Shown here: piece after piece, positions 54,327-62,323 of the stretch
Position numbering within the stretch: position 1 is the stretch's first letter
Layout: every line of letters begins with the position of its first letter
Origin: Paenibacillus sp. J45TS6
GTDB taxonomy: Bacteria; Bacillota; Bacilli; Paenibacillales; Paenibacillaceae
Direction: 5' to 3'
DNA length: 64,000 bases
Assembly (NCBI RefSeq): GCF_018403285.1
Contig: NZ_BOSJ01000004.1
Coordinates: forward strand, 310,001 to 374,000
Notes under the pieces: model-generated
Told to the model about the DNA's origin: nothing
Databases searched by the model: none
What the model saw: only the letters and a program-made list of their open reading frames with translations
Position numbers and translations under genes: made by a program

Positions 54327-54370
54327 GGTTCGTCACTTTGCTCTTGCAGCTATAGTGACGAGCCTTTTTT
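54327..54370 (+). terminator. Terminator of tRNA-Leu
   Basis: GGTTCGTCACT pairs perfectly with AGTGACGAGCC (with one G-U), followed by TTTTTT. It overlaps the stop codon of the convergent AraC gene and may serve both strands. Confidence 0.85.
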
Positions 54371-55250
54371 ATTGTCCATTTTTCTTTTCGTGCGTTCTTG
54401 TTGCTGCATTCCGGTAGTCAGTCGGTGACATACCAAATTCTTTGCGGAACTGCTTGGAGAAATATAAAGCATCATTAAAACCAACAGATGAGGATACTTG
54501 GTCAATGGTCAGATTTCCTAATAGCAATTCTTGAGCTTTCTTTAGCCTGACGTTCATCAAATATTGTTTAGGCGAGTATCCCGTCTTTGCTCTGAAAGCC
54601 TTAGATAAATGCGCTCTATGGTACCCAAGTGTTGAAGCAATATGCTGAATACTGATCTGCTGAGGATATTGGAGGGAAATCCAGCGTATGGCATGCTCAA
54701 CCTGGCGGTCAATCATAGTGGGGAGATCTCGCTCAGGGGACTGGATCGAGTCAGCATTAGCTAGACCAAAATGATGAAGAAGCAGTCGCATCCAGCCAGA
54801 CGCCTCTAAATTTTCCATCTCCGAATAAGCAGATTGCCGAAAAGAAAGACGGATTCGTCTGAATAACTCATGAGCAGTAGACACATCTGTGGTATGCAGA
54901 ACAGGTCGCTCTTTCGTTACACCTATTTTTCTTAAATAGGAGGATACGGTAACCCCTTGTATTGCCACCCAAGTATAGTGCCAAGGGTCAGAGGAGTCGG
55001 CCTGATAACGAAATAAAATACCCGGGAAGATAAAAAAAGTATCCCCTTTTTTGCAAGGGTAGGATACTCCATTACACTCAAAGATACCTTTTCCATCAAG
55101 GACGGTATGTACGAGATAATATTCATGTACAGATGGACCAATTCCATGAGAGGGTTCAGGTCTTCCTTCACCTGAAAATAAAACAGCGGGTTCATTCAGA
55201 TCCGGATTGGGGTTGATAGCTACTTCGAAATGAGTATGCTCTTGGTACAT
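54369..55250 (-). CDS. AraC family transcriptional regulator (probably of alpha-galactosidase)
   Basis: This 293-residue protein has an N-terminal cupin-like ligand domain (HEYYLVHTVLDGKGIFECNG, CKKGDTFFIFPG) and two C-terminal helix-turn-helix motifs (ISIQHIASTLGYHRAHLSKAFRAKTG, VSSSVGFNDALYFSKQFRKEFGMSP). It resembles MsmR/RafR-type activators. It is divergent from the GH4 alpha-galactosidase gene with 250 bases between them, so regulation of that gene by melibiose or raffinose is likely. The ATG follows GGGAGGAAC. Confidence 0.9.
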   Translation of the reverse strand: MYQEHTHFEVAINPNPDLNEPAVLFSGEGRPEPSHGIGPSVHEYYLVHTVLDGKGIFECNGVSYPCKKGDTFFIFPGILFRYQADSSDPWHYTWVAIQGVTVSSYLRKIGVTKERPVLHTTDVSTAHELFRRIRLSFRQSAYSEMENLEASGWMRLLLHHFGLANADSIQSPERDLPTMIDRQVEHAIRWISLQYPQQISIQHIASTLGYHRAHLSKAFRAKTGYSPKQYLMNVRLKKAQELLLGNLTIDQVSSSVGFNDALYFSKQFRKEFGMSPTDYRNAATRTHEKKNGQ

Positions 55251-55502
55251 ATAAGTTCCTCCCGTTCTAGTTCAATGATCTAGAATCTCTCTTTTTAATA
55301 ATGCAACAAACGTCCATATATGTCTTGTGTTTCTCCATATTTATTTCTCTCTTATTGTTTTATATTGAAAGCGTAACAAAAAAACAAAGAATACAATAAA
55401 AACACCGTAATACAGGGTGAAACTAGATTTTTAACGACAGTGAGTCATGAGTTGCATCGTAACAAGTGAATATTTTTAATTGCAGCTAAGGAGGAATGAA
55501 AG

Positions 55503-56801
55503 ATGGACAAGATTACATTTATCGGGGCAGGAAGTACCGTGTTTGCTAAAAATGTGTTAGGTGACTGTATGATGACCCCTGCTTTGCAAGGTTTTGAATT
55601 AGCTTTATTTGATATAAATCTAGAGCGACTGACCGATTCAGAGAAAATGTTGAATAATTTGAAAAAGAGCGTGGGCAGCACATGCAGGGTTACAGCTTAC
55701 ACCGATCGTAAGGAAGCGCTGAGCGGAGCTAAATATGTGATTAATGCGATTCAAGTTGGCGGATATGATCCTTGTACGATTACCGACTTTGAAATTCCGA
55801 AGAAGTATGGTCTTCGTCAAACGATTGCCGATACCGTTGGCATCGGCGGCATATTCCGTAATCTGCGTACGATTCCAGTTATGATGGACATCGCTGCTGA
55901 TATGCGGGAAGTATGTCCTGATGCACTATTTTTGAATTACACGAATCCTATGGCTGTGCTCACGAATGTAATGAATACATACGGAGGAATCAAAACCGTA
56001 GGATTATGTCATAGTGTGCAGGTATGTGTACCTCATATGTTTGAACACCTTGGCATAGATCAAACGGGAGTACAGGCGAAGATCGCGGGAATTAACCATA
56101 TGGCATGGCTCCTGGAAGTAACGCGGGATGGGGAGGACTTATATCCAGAGATTAAGCGAAGAGCAGCGGAGAAGCAAAAGGAATCTCATGGAGACATGGT
56201 TCGATACGAGATGATGCTGAAGTTTGGTTATTACATCACAGAGTCATCTGAGCATAATGCGGAATATCACCCTTACTTTATTAAAAAGAATTATCCGGAA
56301 CTCATTGAAAGATTCCAAATCCCGCTTGACGAGTACCCGCGGCGGTGTGTGGAACAAATCGCAGGCTGGGAACGTATGCGGGATGAGATTGTGAATAATA
56401 CGGAACTGAGACATCAGCGTACTCACGAATATGCCTCCTACATTTTAGAAGCGATTGAAACCGGTATTCCTTATAAAATCGGCGGTAATGTAATGAATCA
56501 AGGTCTTATTACCAATCTTCCCAAAGAAGCTTGTGTAGAAGTACCCTGTCTCGTGGATCGCAGTGGAATAAGCCCGACATTCGTTGGCGATCTGCCTCCG
56601 CAGTGTGCAGCGCTTAATCGGACGAATATTAATACACAGCTACTTACCATTGAAGCAGCGATGACAGGCAAGAAAGAACATATTTATCATGCAGCAATGC
56701 TTGACCCACATACAGCAGCAGAACTTTCTATGGATGATATCATCCATATGTGCGATGAATTAATAGAGGCCCATAGAGATTGGCTTCCCGAATATAAATA
56801 A
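55503..56801 (+). CDS. melA: Alpha-galactosidase, GH4 family (MelA type)
   Basis: This 432-residue enzyme hydrolyses alpha-galactosides by an NAD- and Mn-dependent redox mechanism. The Rossmann motif FIGAGSTVFAKNVLGD is at the N-terminus, NYTNPMA lies in the middle, and the metal ligands are in GLCHSVQ (Cys) and AGINHMAWL (His). The CHSV motif is the MelA-type signature within GH4; alpha-glucosidases and 6-phospho-glycosidases differ there. The ATG follows AAGGAGGAATGAAAG. No transporter is adjacent, so the substrate must enter through another system. Confidence 0.9.
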   Translation: MDKITFIGAGSTVFAKNVLGDCMMTPALQGFELALFDINLERLTDSEKMLNNLKKSVGSTCRVTAYTDRKEALSGAKYVINAIQVGGYDPCTITDFEIPKKYGLRQTIADTVGIGGIFRNLRTIPVMMDIAADMREVCPDALFLNYTNPMAVLTNVMNTYGGIKTVGLCHSVQVCVPHMFEHLGIDQTGVQAKIAGINHMAWLLEVTRDGEDLYPEIKRRAAEKQKESHGDMVRYEMMLKFGYYITESSEHNAEYHPYFIKKNYPELIERFQIPLDEYPRRCVEQIAGWERMRDEIVNNTELRHQRTHEYASYILEAIETGIPYKIGGNVMNQGLITNLPKEACVEVPCLVDRSGISPTFVGDLPPQCAALNRTNINTQLLTIEAAMTGKKEHIYHAAMLDPHTAAELSMDDIIHMCDELIEAHRDWLPEYK

Positions 56802-56837
56802 GTGATCCTTAGCTAGTTTGGAACATATTAAGGTGAT

Positions 56838-56882
56838 AAAAGACTGTTCAGACACTTTAACCGTGTTAGAGCAGTCTTTTTA
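56838..56882 (+). terminator. Terminator of the alpha-galactosidase gene
   Basis: AAAAGACTG/CAGTCTTTTT with inner GACAC/GTGTT is followed by TTTTT just before the araM promoter. Confidence 0.8.
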
Positions 56883-56883
56883 G

Positions 56884-56905
56884 TTGACAATTTGTACGTA
56901 CATAT
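56884..56905 (+). promoter_or_regulatory. araM promoter -35 with AraR-like operator
   Basis: TTGACA (56884-56889) is followed at once by ATTTGTACGTACATAT (56890-56905), which matches the AraR operator ATTTGTACGTACAAAT at 15 of 16 positions. The operator fills the -35/-10 spacer, the usual place for repression; the -10 box is weak. Confidence 0.75.
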
Positions 56906-56949
56906 TAGACACTGGAGAGTGAATTCATCTTACAGGAGGCGTTTTAGTC

Positions 56950-58101
56950 ATGGATATGAATGAACGTATAGAAAGATGGAATGAAGAGGCGAGTCATTGT
57001 GAATGTGGATCAGCACATTATAAAGTGAATATTCAGATTTCTATGGAAAAAGGGGCACTGCAAAAGATTGCACCCTATGTGGTGAGTCAAGGTTATAAAC
57101 AGGTTAGCGTCGTTTACGATGAAAATACAGGAGAGGCTGCGGGAAGAAAAGTCGCAGGTCTTCTCGGAGATGCCGGCATTACGGTAAGTGAAGTACTCCT
57201 TAACGCTAACAAAGCAGGAGATGTAATTGCTGACGAAGCATTTATTGTAGAGCTGCTTCTGGCCCTTTCCCATAGCAGTGAGGCGGTTCTTGCCGTAGGA
57301 TCAGGAACTATTCATGATCTGGTAAGAATCGTATGTTTTAAAATGAACATTCCGTTCATTTCTGTTCCGACCGCAGCTTCCGTCGATGGATTTACTTCTG
57401 CAGGAGCGCCCCTGGTTATCCGCGGGGTGAAACAAACGTTTCAGGCGACGGCACCCCATGCTATTTTTGCCGATCTAGAAGTTCTGTCTGCAGCTCCGCA
57501 GGTACTGACGGCAGCTGGTTTTGGTGATATGCTGGGTAAATTTACATCACTTGCAGATTGGAAAGTGTCGCGTGATCTCGGGAAAGAACCATTTTGCCCG
57601 CTCGCTTATCAAATGACAGAGGAAGCACTGAATAGGTGTGTTCTTCATGTGGATGATATTGCAGAAGGGAGCGAGAAAGGTGTATCTATCTTGATGGATG
57701 CGCTCATTGTTTCCGGGATTTCGATGCTTCTGATCGATCATTCTCGCCCAGCATCAGGAGGAGAACATCATATTTCTCATCGTCTCGAGATGAGATTTAT
57801 GGAGCAGGGAAGACATGCTATTCTTCATGGAGCTAAGGTAGGAGTAGCTTCTGCGCTTCTAACTGACATCTACCGCGATTTGTATCACGCAGAGAATGTC
57901 TCTGCTTTTGAAGCATATAAAGATTTGCCACAAAGAGAGCAGATGCAGGATTGGCTTAGCAAAGTGGGCGGACCTGCAACACTTGCAGACATGAATGTAT
58001 CAGAATCTGAGTTTAAAGATGCAATGGCTATCGCTCATACCCTTAGACCCCGTTATACGGGGTTGACGTATAGAAATGAGAAAGTTGTTCCTAACATGTA
58101 A
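56950..58101 (+). CDS. araM: Glycerol-1-phosphate dehydrogenase AraM (EgsA)
   Basis: This 383-residue dehydrogenase converts dihydroxyacetone phosphate to sn-glycerol 1-phosphate, the precursor of archaeal-type lipid ethers in Bacillus. The NAD-binding block AVGSGTIHDLVRI and substrate block SVPTAASVDGFTSAGA are present; metal ligands include SGGEHHISH and the histidine of HGAKVGVASALL. In B. subtilis the gene is inside the arabinose operon; here it stands alone but keeps two AraR-like operators, one before and one after. The ATG follows TACAGGAGGCG. No araABD genes are in the window. Confidence 0.93.
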   Translation: MDMNERIERWNEEASHCECGSAHYKVNIQISMEKGALQKIAPYVVSQGYKQVSVVYDENTGEAAGRKVAGLLGDAGITVSEVLLNANKAGDVIADEAFIVELLLALSHSSEAVLAVGSGTIHDLVRIVCFKMNIPFISVPTAASVDGFTSAGAPLVIRGVKQTFQATAPHAIFADLEVLSAAPQVLTAAGFGDMLGKFTSLADWKVSRDLGKEPFCPLAYQMTEEALNRCVLHVDDIAEGSEKGVSILMDALIVSGISMLLIDHSRPASGGEHHISHRLEMRFMEQGRHAILHGAKVGVASALLTDIYRDLYHAENVSAFEAYKDLPQREQMQDWLSKVGGPATLADMNVSESEFKDAMAIAHTLRPRYTGLTYRNEKVVPNM

Positions 58102-58154
58102 TCAATGAATGAACATCTGTAACACATACGCTAATTCTGTAAGGAGTATTGTCA

Positions 58155-58170
58155 TATTGTACGTACAAAT
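58155..58170 (+). promoter_or_regulatory. Second AraR-like operator downstream of araM
   Basis: TATTGTACGTACAAAT matches the AraR operator core TTGTACGTACAA perfectly. It lies 53 bases after the araM stop codon and before the terminator; with the upstream site it brackets the gene, spaced about 1.26 kb. Confidence 0.7.
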
Positions 58171-58174
58171 GATT

Positions 58175-58226
58175 AAAAAAGGATGTTCCAGGCAGAGTGT
58201 TGCATCATCTGCTTTGGAACATCCTT
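58175..58226 (-). terminator. Terminator of the tandem-HTH gene (and of araM)
   Basis: AAGGATGTTCCA pairs perfectly with TGGAACATCCTT, with GGCAGA/TCTGCT inside. A run of A at 58175-58180 gives TTTTTT on the minus strand. It sits between the convergent araM and HTH genes. Confidence 0.85.
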
Positions 58227-58237
58227 ATGTATTCAGT

Positions 58238-58828
58238 CTATGAATTTTGTTTTAATATGGCATCCGCAAATAAAATGGATTTTGGAATTTTAAAAAATTG
58301 CTCTGCCTGCTCTTGAAATGCCGGTGAAGGCAAAGTTCCTTGATGAAGCCATTTGCGGAAGGTTCCTGGATGTACGCCGATCCAGTGACTTACGTCCGTT
58401 ACGGACAAATCATGTACCATACAGAGTCCCGTAAGAATGCGATTGCTCACAGGAGAACGGGTCACCGTCCGTTTCATAAAACGAGAGGCTTCAGGCTGAC
58501 AAATGACAGGACTTGTACGAATTACTTCTTCATTGAACAAAATGTGGCGCGGATAACCAAGCAACTGACATACCTTTTCGAGATTGGTATTTCCAGGAAT
58601 ACGACCTTCATATACCCATGCGCTTACACTGCGGGAAGATATAGATAAATCTTCTGCTAATTGAGACAATTTAATGTCATTAGCCATGAGGACAGCAAGC
58701 AAAATTCGATTGCGGACCTGACAGCGAGTCGGTCTGCGGAAACGCTTAACGCGGACGCCTTTTCCTAGATATTTGCGGTTGATCAGAGACCAGGCCTGGA
58801 TTGAGTGTTGATCTTGTTGTTTAGGCAT
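58238..58828 (-). CDS. DNA-binding protein with two helix-turn-helix domains
   Basis: This 196-residue protein holds two related HTH domains: about 42-100 (RNRILLAVLMANDIKLSQLAEDLSISSRSVSAWVYEGRIPG) and about 129-190 (SNRILTGLCMVHDLSVTDVSHWIGVHPGTFRKWLHQGTLPS). The first looks like a Cro/XRE-type unit, and the second appears to be a diverged duplicate. The basic N-terminus has many Arg and Lys. There is no ligand domain. The ATG follows GGAGGAAAT. It is monocistronic and divergent from the holin-like gene; a regulator of that gene is possible but unproven. Confidence 0.75.
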   Translation of the reverse strand: MPKQQDQHSIQAWSLINRKYLGKGVRVKRFRRPTRCQVRNRILLAVLMANDIKLSQLAEDLSISSRSVSAWVYEGRIPGNTNLEKVCQLLGYPRHILFNEEVIRTSPVICQPEASRFMKRTVTRSPVSNRILTGLCMVHDLSVTDVSHWIGVHPGTFRKWLHQGTLPSPAFQEQAEQFFKIPKSILFADAILKQNS

Positions 58829-59165
58829 ATTTCCTCCGATTTTTTAATCAAATACTACAACAAGTAATGTTCACTTTCAAGTATACAGTTAACAGTGGAT
58901 AAATAACCTTTTTATATGCGTTAAGTCCTTGTTAGATGAATATCGAACTATTTTTAGAACCATATAATGTATATTATATCTATTTTATAGGATGTTTTTA
59001 TGCGTTTTTTTTATTTTACCCATAAAAAATAGGTCTAAAATACTAATTTTATCTTTCGTGAAAATCAAATTTATTGTCTTTTCCTATACGAAGTAGTTGA
59101 AAGTACTGTCAAATTTTATCTGTTTTCATAGATTAATAGGAAGGAGGAAAGAAGGGGGGCTGAAA
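58829..59165. other. AT-rich divergent control region
   Basis: About 335 bases between the HTH and holin-like genes, with long A and T runs and no gene. It must hold promoters in both directions, but no hexamer pair stands out. Two copies of a TATGCG-TT sequence (near 58915 and 58998) are visible. Confidence 0.4.
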
Positions 59166-59681
59166 GTGAACCCAGCACTGATTAATGTAGGTTTGGTAGG
59201 AATGTTGTTTACGTATGCATTTGGGGGCTGGTCTGAACTCTTGATTTTCTTGTGTATTGCTATGGCTGTAGACTATATAACAGGTGTAGCAGCTGCCATC
59301 AGAACAAAAGAAAAACTGAACAGTGAAATCGGATTTTGGGGACTGAGCCGGAAAGGGCTCATACTTCTTGTCATTCTGATTGCCAATCAATTAGATCTGT
59401 TGATGAATACGGATATGATAAAAGGAGGAGCCATATATTTTTATTTGGCCAATGAACTGATCTCGATCACTGAAAATTACTCTCGTATTGGTTTTCCTAT
59501 CCCGAATATCTTGAAAAAAATGATTTATGTTTTGAAATGGCAGTCAGATGAAGAAGAAAAGAAAGAAAAAGAATCGTATGAAAAAGAATCGAATGAAAAG
59601 ATGACGAGAAAGACGAGCACTGAGCAAGATGTAACAAATAAAGATATAGAAGCAGCATCGGAAGAAGACTCCAAAAAGTAA
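59166..59681 (+). CDS. Phage holin family protein, stand-alone, with charged C-terminal tail
   Basis: This 171-residue membrane protein matches the BhlA/TcdE-type holin group (Phage_holin_4_1): FGGWSELLIFLCIAMAVDYITGVAAA, LSRKGLILLVILIANQLDLL and YFYLANELISITENYSRIGFPIPNILKKMI. After about residue 120 it has a glutamate/lysine-rich tail not usual in the family. GTG 59166 is chosen, six bases after AAGGGGGG. No endolysin or other phage gene is nearby, so it may serve protein export or spore/cell lysis instead of a phage. That role is inference. Confidence 0.82.
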   Translation: MNPALINVGLVGMLFTYAFGGWSELLIFLCIAMAVDYITGVAAAIRTKEKLNSEIGFWGLSRKGLILLVILIANQLDLLMNTDMIKGGAIYFYLANELISITENYSRIGFPIPNILKKMIYVLKWQSDEEEKKEKESYEKESNEKMTRKTSTEQDVTNKDIEAASEEDSKK

Positions 59682-59698
59682 AGATCGAAGACTTGGTG

Positions 59699-59733
59699 AA
59701 GGACTATCTTTTCGTAGATGGAGCCTTTTTTTT
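59699..59733 (+). terminator. Probable weak terminator after the holin-like gene
   Basis: An imperfect hairpin (AAGGACTATCT/AGATGGAGCCTT) ends in eight T. The stem has mismatches, so confidence is low. Confidence 0.4.
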
Positions 59734-59855
59734 ATTTACTTAAGAGAAACGAGGCTGATAATTTTCCAATGTTCGCGTGTTTATGATATATTTTTTGTAA
59801 CGTATCTAAACAACTGATAAATAAGAACTACTTATAGACAAAGGAGCCGATATAT

Positions 59856-60143
59856 ATGATTAAACACATTGTATTCTTCAAACTAAAAGATCGTTCAGAG
59901 GAAGCGATTCAGCGTACGGCTGAAATTCTTCGCAGTATGGATGGAAAGATGGAATTTGTAAGATCGCTGGAGATTGGCGTAGATGTCCTAAAAACAGAGC
60001 GTTCTTTTGACATCTCCCTTACGGCAGTAGTTGATTCCCTGGAGGATCTAGAGGCTTATCAAGTTCATCCTGTTCACCAAGAAATTATCAAACATATGAG
60101 CGAAGTCAAAGACTCTGCTGTTGCAGTCGATTACGAAGTGTAA
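59856..60143 (+). CDS. Stress-responsive alpha/beta-barrel (Dabb) protein
   Basis: This 95-residue protein has the Dabb ferredoxin-like fold: MIKHIVFFKLKDRSEEAIQ at the start, a central LEIGVDVL ... SFDISLTAVVDSLEDLEAYQVHPVHQEI, and a C-terminal strand. It forms dimers in known members and is found in stress and secondary-metabolism settings; no active site can be named. The ATG follows AAAGGAGCCG. It is the first of several small conserved genes in the same direction. Confidence 0.9.
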   Translation: MIKHIVFFKLKDRSEEAIQRTAEILRSMDGKMEFVRSLEIGVDVLKTERSFDISLTAVVDSLEDLEAYQVHPVHQEIIKHMSEVKDSAVAVDYEV

Positions 60144-60180
60144 GACCATATCTTAACAAGTAGAGAGAGGGAACTTACAA

Positions 60181-60309
60181 GTGGGCGATTTAAAAGATGT
60201 AATGGAAACCATGTTTATACTGATCGTCATTTTAATCGCATGTCCTGTCATGCTCATCTGGTTAAAGCGGAAAAACAAACGTAACCGACAACATACGAAA
60301 CGGATGTGA
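60181..60309 (+). CDS. Small membrane protein, 42 residues
   Basis: A GTG-started frame encodes MGDLKDVMETMFILIVILIA followed by CPVMLIWLKRKNKRNRQHTKRM: one membrane helix and a strongly basic tail. AGAGAGAGGG lies about ten bases upstream. The stop codon overlaps the region where the HepT-like gene begins, so translation may be coupled. No family was recognised. The position-specific helix plus positive tail suggest a real small membrane protein. Confidence 0.6.
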   Translation: MGDLKDVMETMFILIVILIACPVMLIWLKRKNKRNRQHTKRM

Positions 60310-60314
60310 CTTCA

Positions 60315-60758
60315 ATGTACTACGTAAATATAGATCAAATTAATTTACGCCTTAACAGTGTTCCTGAAATTACAGCTGCACTTAGGGAAGTTTCTTCGAA
60401 TTGGGATGGAAGCCTGCTGTACGGCATGGTTCAGGAAAGAGCACTTCATCTGGCTATAGAGACAGTGACAGACGTTGGAAGTTACCTCATTGATGGTTTT
60501 ATTCTTCGTGATGCGAGCAGTTATGAAGATATTGTTGAAATTGTTCATGAAGCAGGAGCTTTTGACGAAGAGAGTTACCGTTTATTTATGAATCTTGTGT
60601 CCCTTCGTAAACCGCTCGTTCAGGATTATTATGCCTGGGATCGGACAAGTCTTCATGAGATGACAGTACAGCTGCCTGCTGTATTGGACCGTTTTGGAGA
60701 ACAGGTTCGTGCATATCTTGAGCTTGAACTCGGACCGTTTCAGAAAGCCAGAAGCTAA
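60315..60758 (+). CDS. HepT-like (DUF86/YutE) protein lacking the catalytic histidine
   Basis: This 147-residue protein fits DUF86. The start MYYVNIDQINLRL corresponds to the MYFVD-type N-terminus of YutE, so I chose ATG 60315 over GTG 60306. HepT toxins carry an R-x4-H-x-Y active-site motif; here it reads RKPLVQDYY, Arg98-x4-Gln103-x-Tyr105, so the histidine is replaced by glutamine. No MNT-type antitoxin gene is next to it. It is therefore probably not an active RNase toxin, and may instead be a binding protein. It follows the small membrane protein without a gap. Confidence 0.8.
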   Translation: MYYVNIDQINLRLNSVPEITAALREVSSNWDGSLLYGMVQERALHLAIETVTDVGSYLIDGFILRDASSYEDIVEIVHEAGAFDEESYRLFMNLVSLRKPLVQDYYAWDRTSLHEMTVQLPAVLDRFGEQVRAYLELELGPFQKARS

Positions 60759-60823
60759 TAAAAAAGGTATTCCAGAATTATTAATGCTAGTAAAAGCAGT
60801 ACCTTTCTTCAGGAGGAATCGTC

Positions 60824-61747
60824 ATGTCAGTTTCACAAAATACAGATCAAAAACAGAACTCAGGGTTTCATCCGGTATATATGGCCGAACTTTTGTTTAA
60901 AGAACGTCCTGTATTTCGTGAGGAAAAATTAATGGAAGTGATGCGGCGAATAACAGGGAACGCCCGCGTGCTTAAGAAACGTTTAAAAGATGGAGCGGCA
61001 GTTTCTGTAGGAACTTCATCTTCGTCAGGCGCAGCTTCCGAGACAGAAGAGCAGGAACCTCTGGTCATTATGCATACAGAATTCATGGTACCATTTGAGG
61101 ATGGCACGGTTCCTGCACAGACTTGCATTTTACCGGTCCAGGAAATCACAGACAAAAAACGATTTAAAGGATCATTAGAGCAGTCATGGCACTGGAAAGA
61201 AGCTGCGGGGGTTACCTGCGATTGCGAGTATCAGCTTCGCATTCATGACTTGTTTACAGCAGCATTGCCTCACAAAGAACGGTTACAGCTTTTTCAGGAG
61301 GTACTCCGTGCTGTGCTTGAGGTTGTCCCTTGTGATGCGCTTTACTTCTATGGCAGTGACAAGATTGTTGAACCTGCTGCCTATACGCAGGCTCTGCAGA
61401 ACGGAGATCACCTCTACGGCGCGATGAATGTTCGTTTGTATCAAGCGGGCGGAACGGAGGCACGCCGAGAACTCGTGATGGATACGGTAGGGCTTTCTTC
61501 ACTTGGTGTTCCAGATTTTCAGTGTCACTTCGCGGGTCTTGATCCCGACAAAGTAGCACAAACGCTGTTTGGTGCAGCTTATTATCTATTTGATCAAGGG
61601 GATGTCATTCTCGATGGTCAGCTGCTGGGTACAGCGGATTCCCAACGCTGGCGCTGTGAGCATCAGGAATCGATTGTATCTCCTAGAAGGTATGTTATTG
61701 ATCTCGATCCAGGGGCTCCCTATTACGCTGGTCAAATCGAACCGTAA
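60824..61747 (+). CDS. DUF4261 domain-containing protein
   Basis: This 307-residue cytoplasmic protein has an N-terminal domain (HPVYMAELLFKERPVFREEKLMEVM, then a low-complexity serine/glutamate linker at about 60-80) and a C-terminal DUF4261 domain with DALYFYGSDKIVEPAAY, MDTVGLSSLGVPDFQCHFAGLDPDKV and DGQLLGT. The family is widespread in Firmicutes and Proteobacteria without known function. The ATG follows TCAGGAGGAATC. A similar small cluster of genes is seen in other Bacillales near murI. Confidence 0.8.
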   Translation: MSVSQNTDQKQNSGFHPVYMAELLFKERPVFREEKLMEVMRRITGNARVLKKRLKDGAAVSVGTSSSSGAASETEEQEPLVIMHTEFMVPFEDGTVPAQTCILPVQEITDKKRFKGSLEQSWHWKEAAGVTCDCEYQLRIHDLFTAALPHKERLQLFQEVLRAVLEVVPCDALYFYGSDKIVEPAAYTQALQNGDHLYGAMNVRLYQAGGTEARRELVMDTVGLSSLGVPDFQCHFAGLDPDKVAQTLFGAAYYLFDQGDVILDGQLLGTADSQRWRCEHQESIVSPRRYVIDLDPGAPYYAGQIEP

Positions 61748-61791
61748 GTGGTTTTAAATAAATAATTCTCCGTAAGTGTGTCAAGTCAAGC

Positions 61792-61848
61792 TCCTCCTGC
61801 TTATAATGCGGTAACAAGAGATGGGCATTCGCCCGGATAGCAGGAGGA
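61792..61848 (+). promoter_or_regulatory. Inverted repeat that can hide the YtxG-type ribosome binding site, with internal -10 box
   Basis: TCCTCCTGCT (61792-61801) is perfectly complementary to AGCAGGAGGA (61839-61848), which is the ribosome binding site of the next gene. Directly after the left arm lies TATAAT (61802-61807), so transcripts starting from it would lack the blocking arm while read-through transcripts would have it. GGGC-ATTC-GCCC forms a further small hairpin inside. Confidence 0.5.
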
Positions 61849-61854
61849 AGGAAC

Positions 61855-62316
61855 ATGATGGAATGGAGTGTGGCTGTTGCAGCGGGAGCGTTTGTTATCC
61901 TCTCTGCTTTCATGATTGCGGTGCTTATGAATCTGCGAAGACTTATTAAGCAGTTACAAGGCACCACCTTACAGATGGAAGAACGAGCGCGTCTATTGAC
62001 CGTGGATACGATTCAGTTGCTTCAAAGAACGGATCAAACGGTGCTCATGTTACAAGAGCATATCCGGAAGTCAGCTTCTTTCATGGAATCAATGGAAGCG
62101 GCGGGAACGGTGATCAGATCGACGACGCAGCAGGTTGATAACATCAGCTCTGCGATCTCCCGTTCTGTTATGCAGCATGTACAGCATGCTCATGAAGAGA
62201 ATCAGCAGCGCATGAGTCCATTGTTTCGTTCTCTTGATGCCGGGCTGACCTTATGGTCTACCTGGCAGCGTTTCTCCAAAGCGTCCGGTGAACCGACCCA
62301 GGGTGAGAAGGAGTGA
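61855..62316 (+). CDS. DUF948 (YtxG-type) membrane protein
   Basis: This 153-residue protein has one N-terminal membrane helix (VAVAAGAFVILSAFMIAVLMNL) and a long coiled-coil-like region (TTLQMEERARLLTVDTIQLLQRTDQTVLML), the layout of DUF948. In B. subtilis ytxG and ytxH are adjacent general-stress genes, and the next gene here is YtxH-like. The ATG follows AGGAGGAAGGAAC, which can be hidden in an inverted repeat. The role is unknown; the family suggests envelope or stress function. Confidence 0.82.
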   Translation: MMEWSVAVAAGAFVILSAFMIAVLMNLRRLIKQLQGTTLQMEERARLLTVDTIQLLQRTDQTVLMLQEHIRKSASFMESMEAAGTVIRSTTQQVDNISSAISRSVMQHVQHAHEENQQRMSPLFRSLDAGLTLWSTWQRFSKASGEPTQGEKE

Positions 62317-62323
62317 GCTTGAC

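Noticed and set aside
54120-54428. Frames of 66 and 102 residues spanning tRNA-Leu
   Set aside because: They read through the tRNA and its terminator.
55368-55384. cre-like TGAAAGCGTAACA before the alpha-galactosidase gene
   Set aside because: It lacks one base of the 14-base consensus and breaks the right half, so it is too weak to call.
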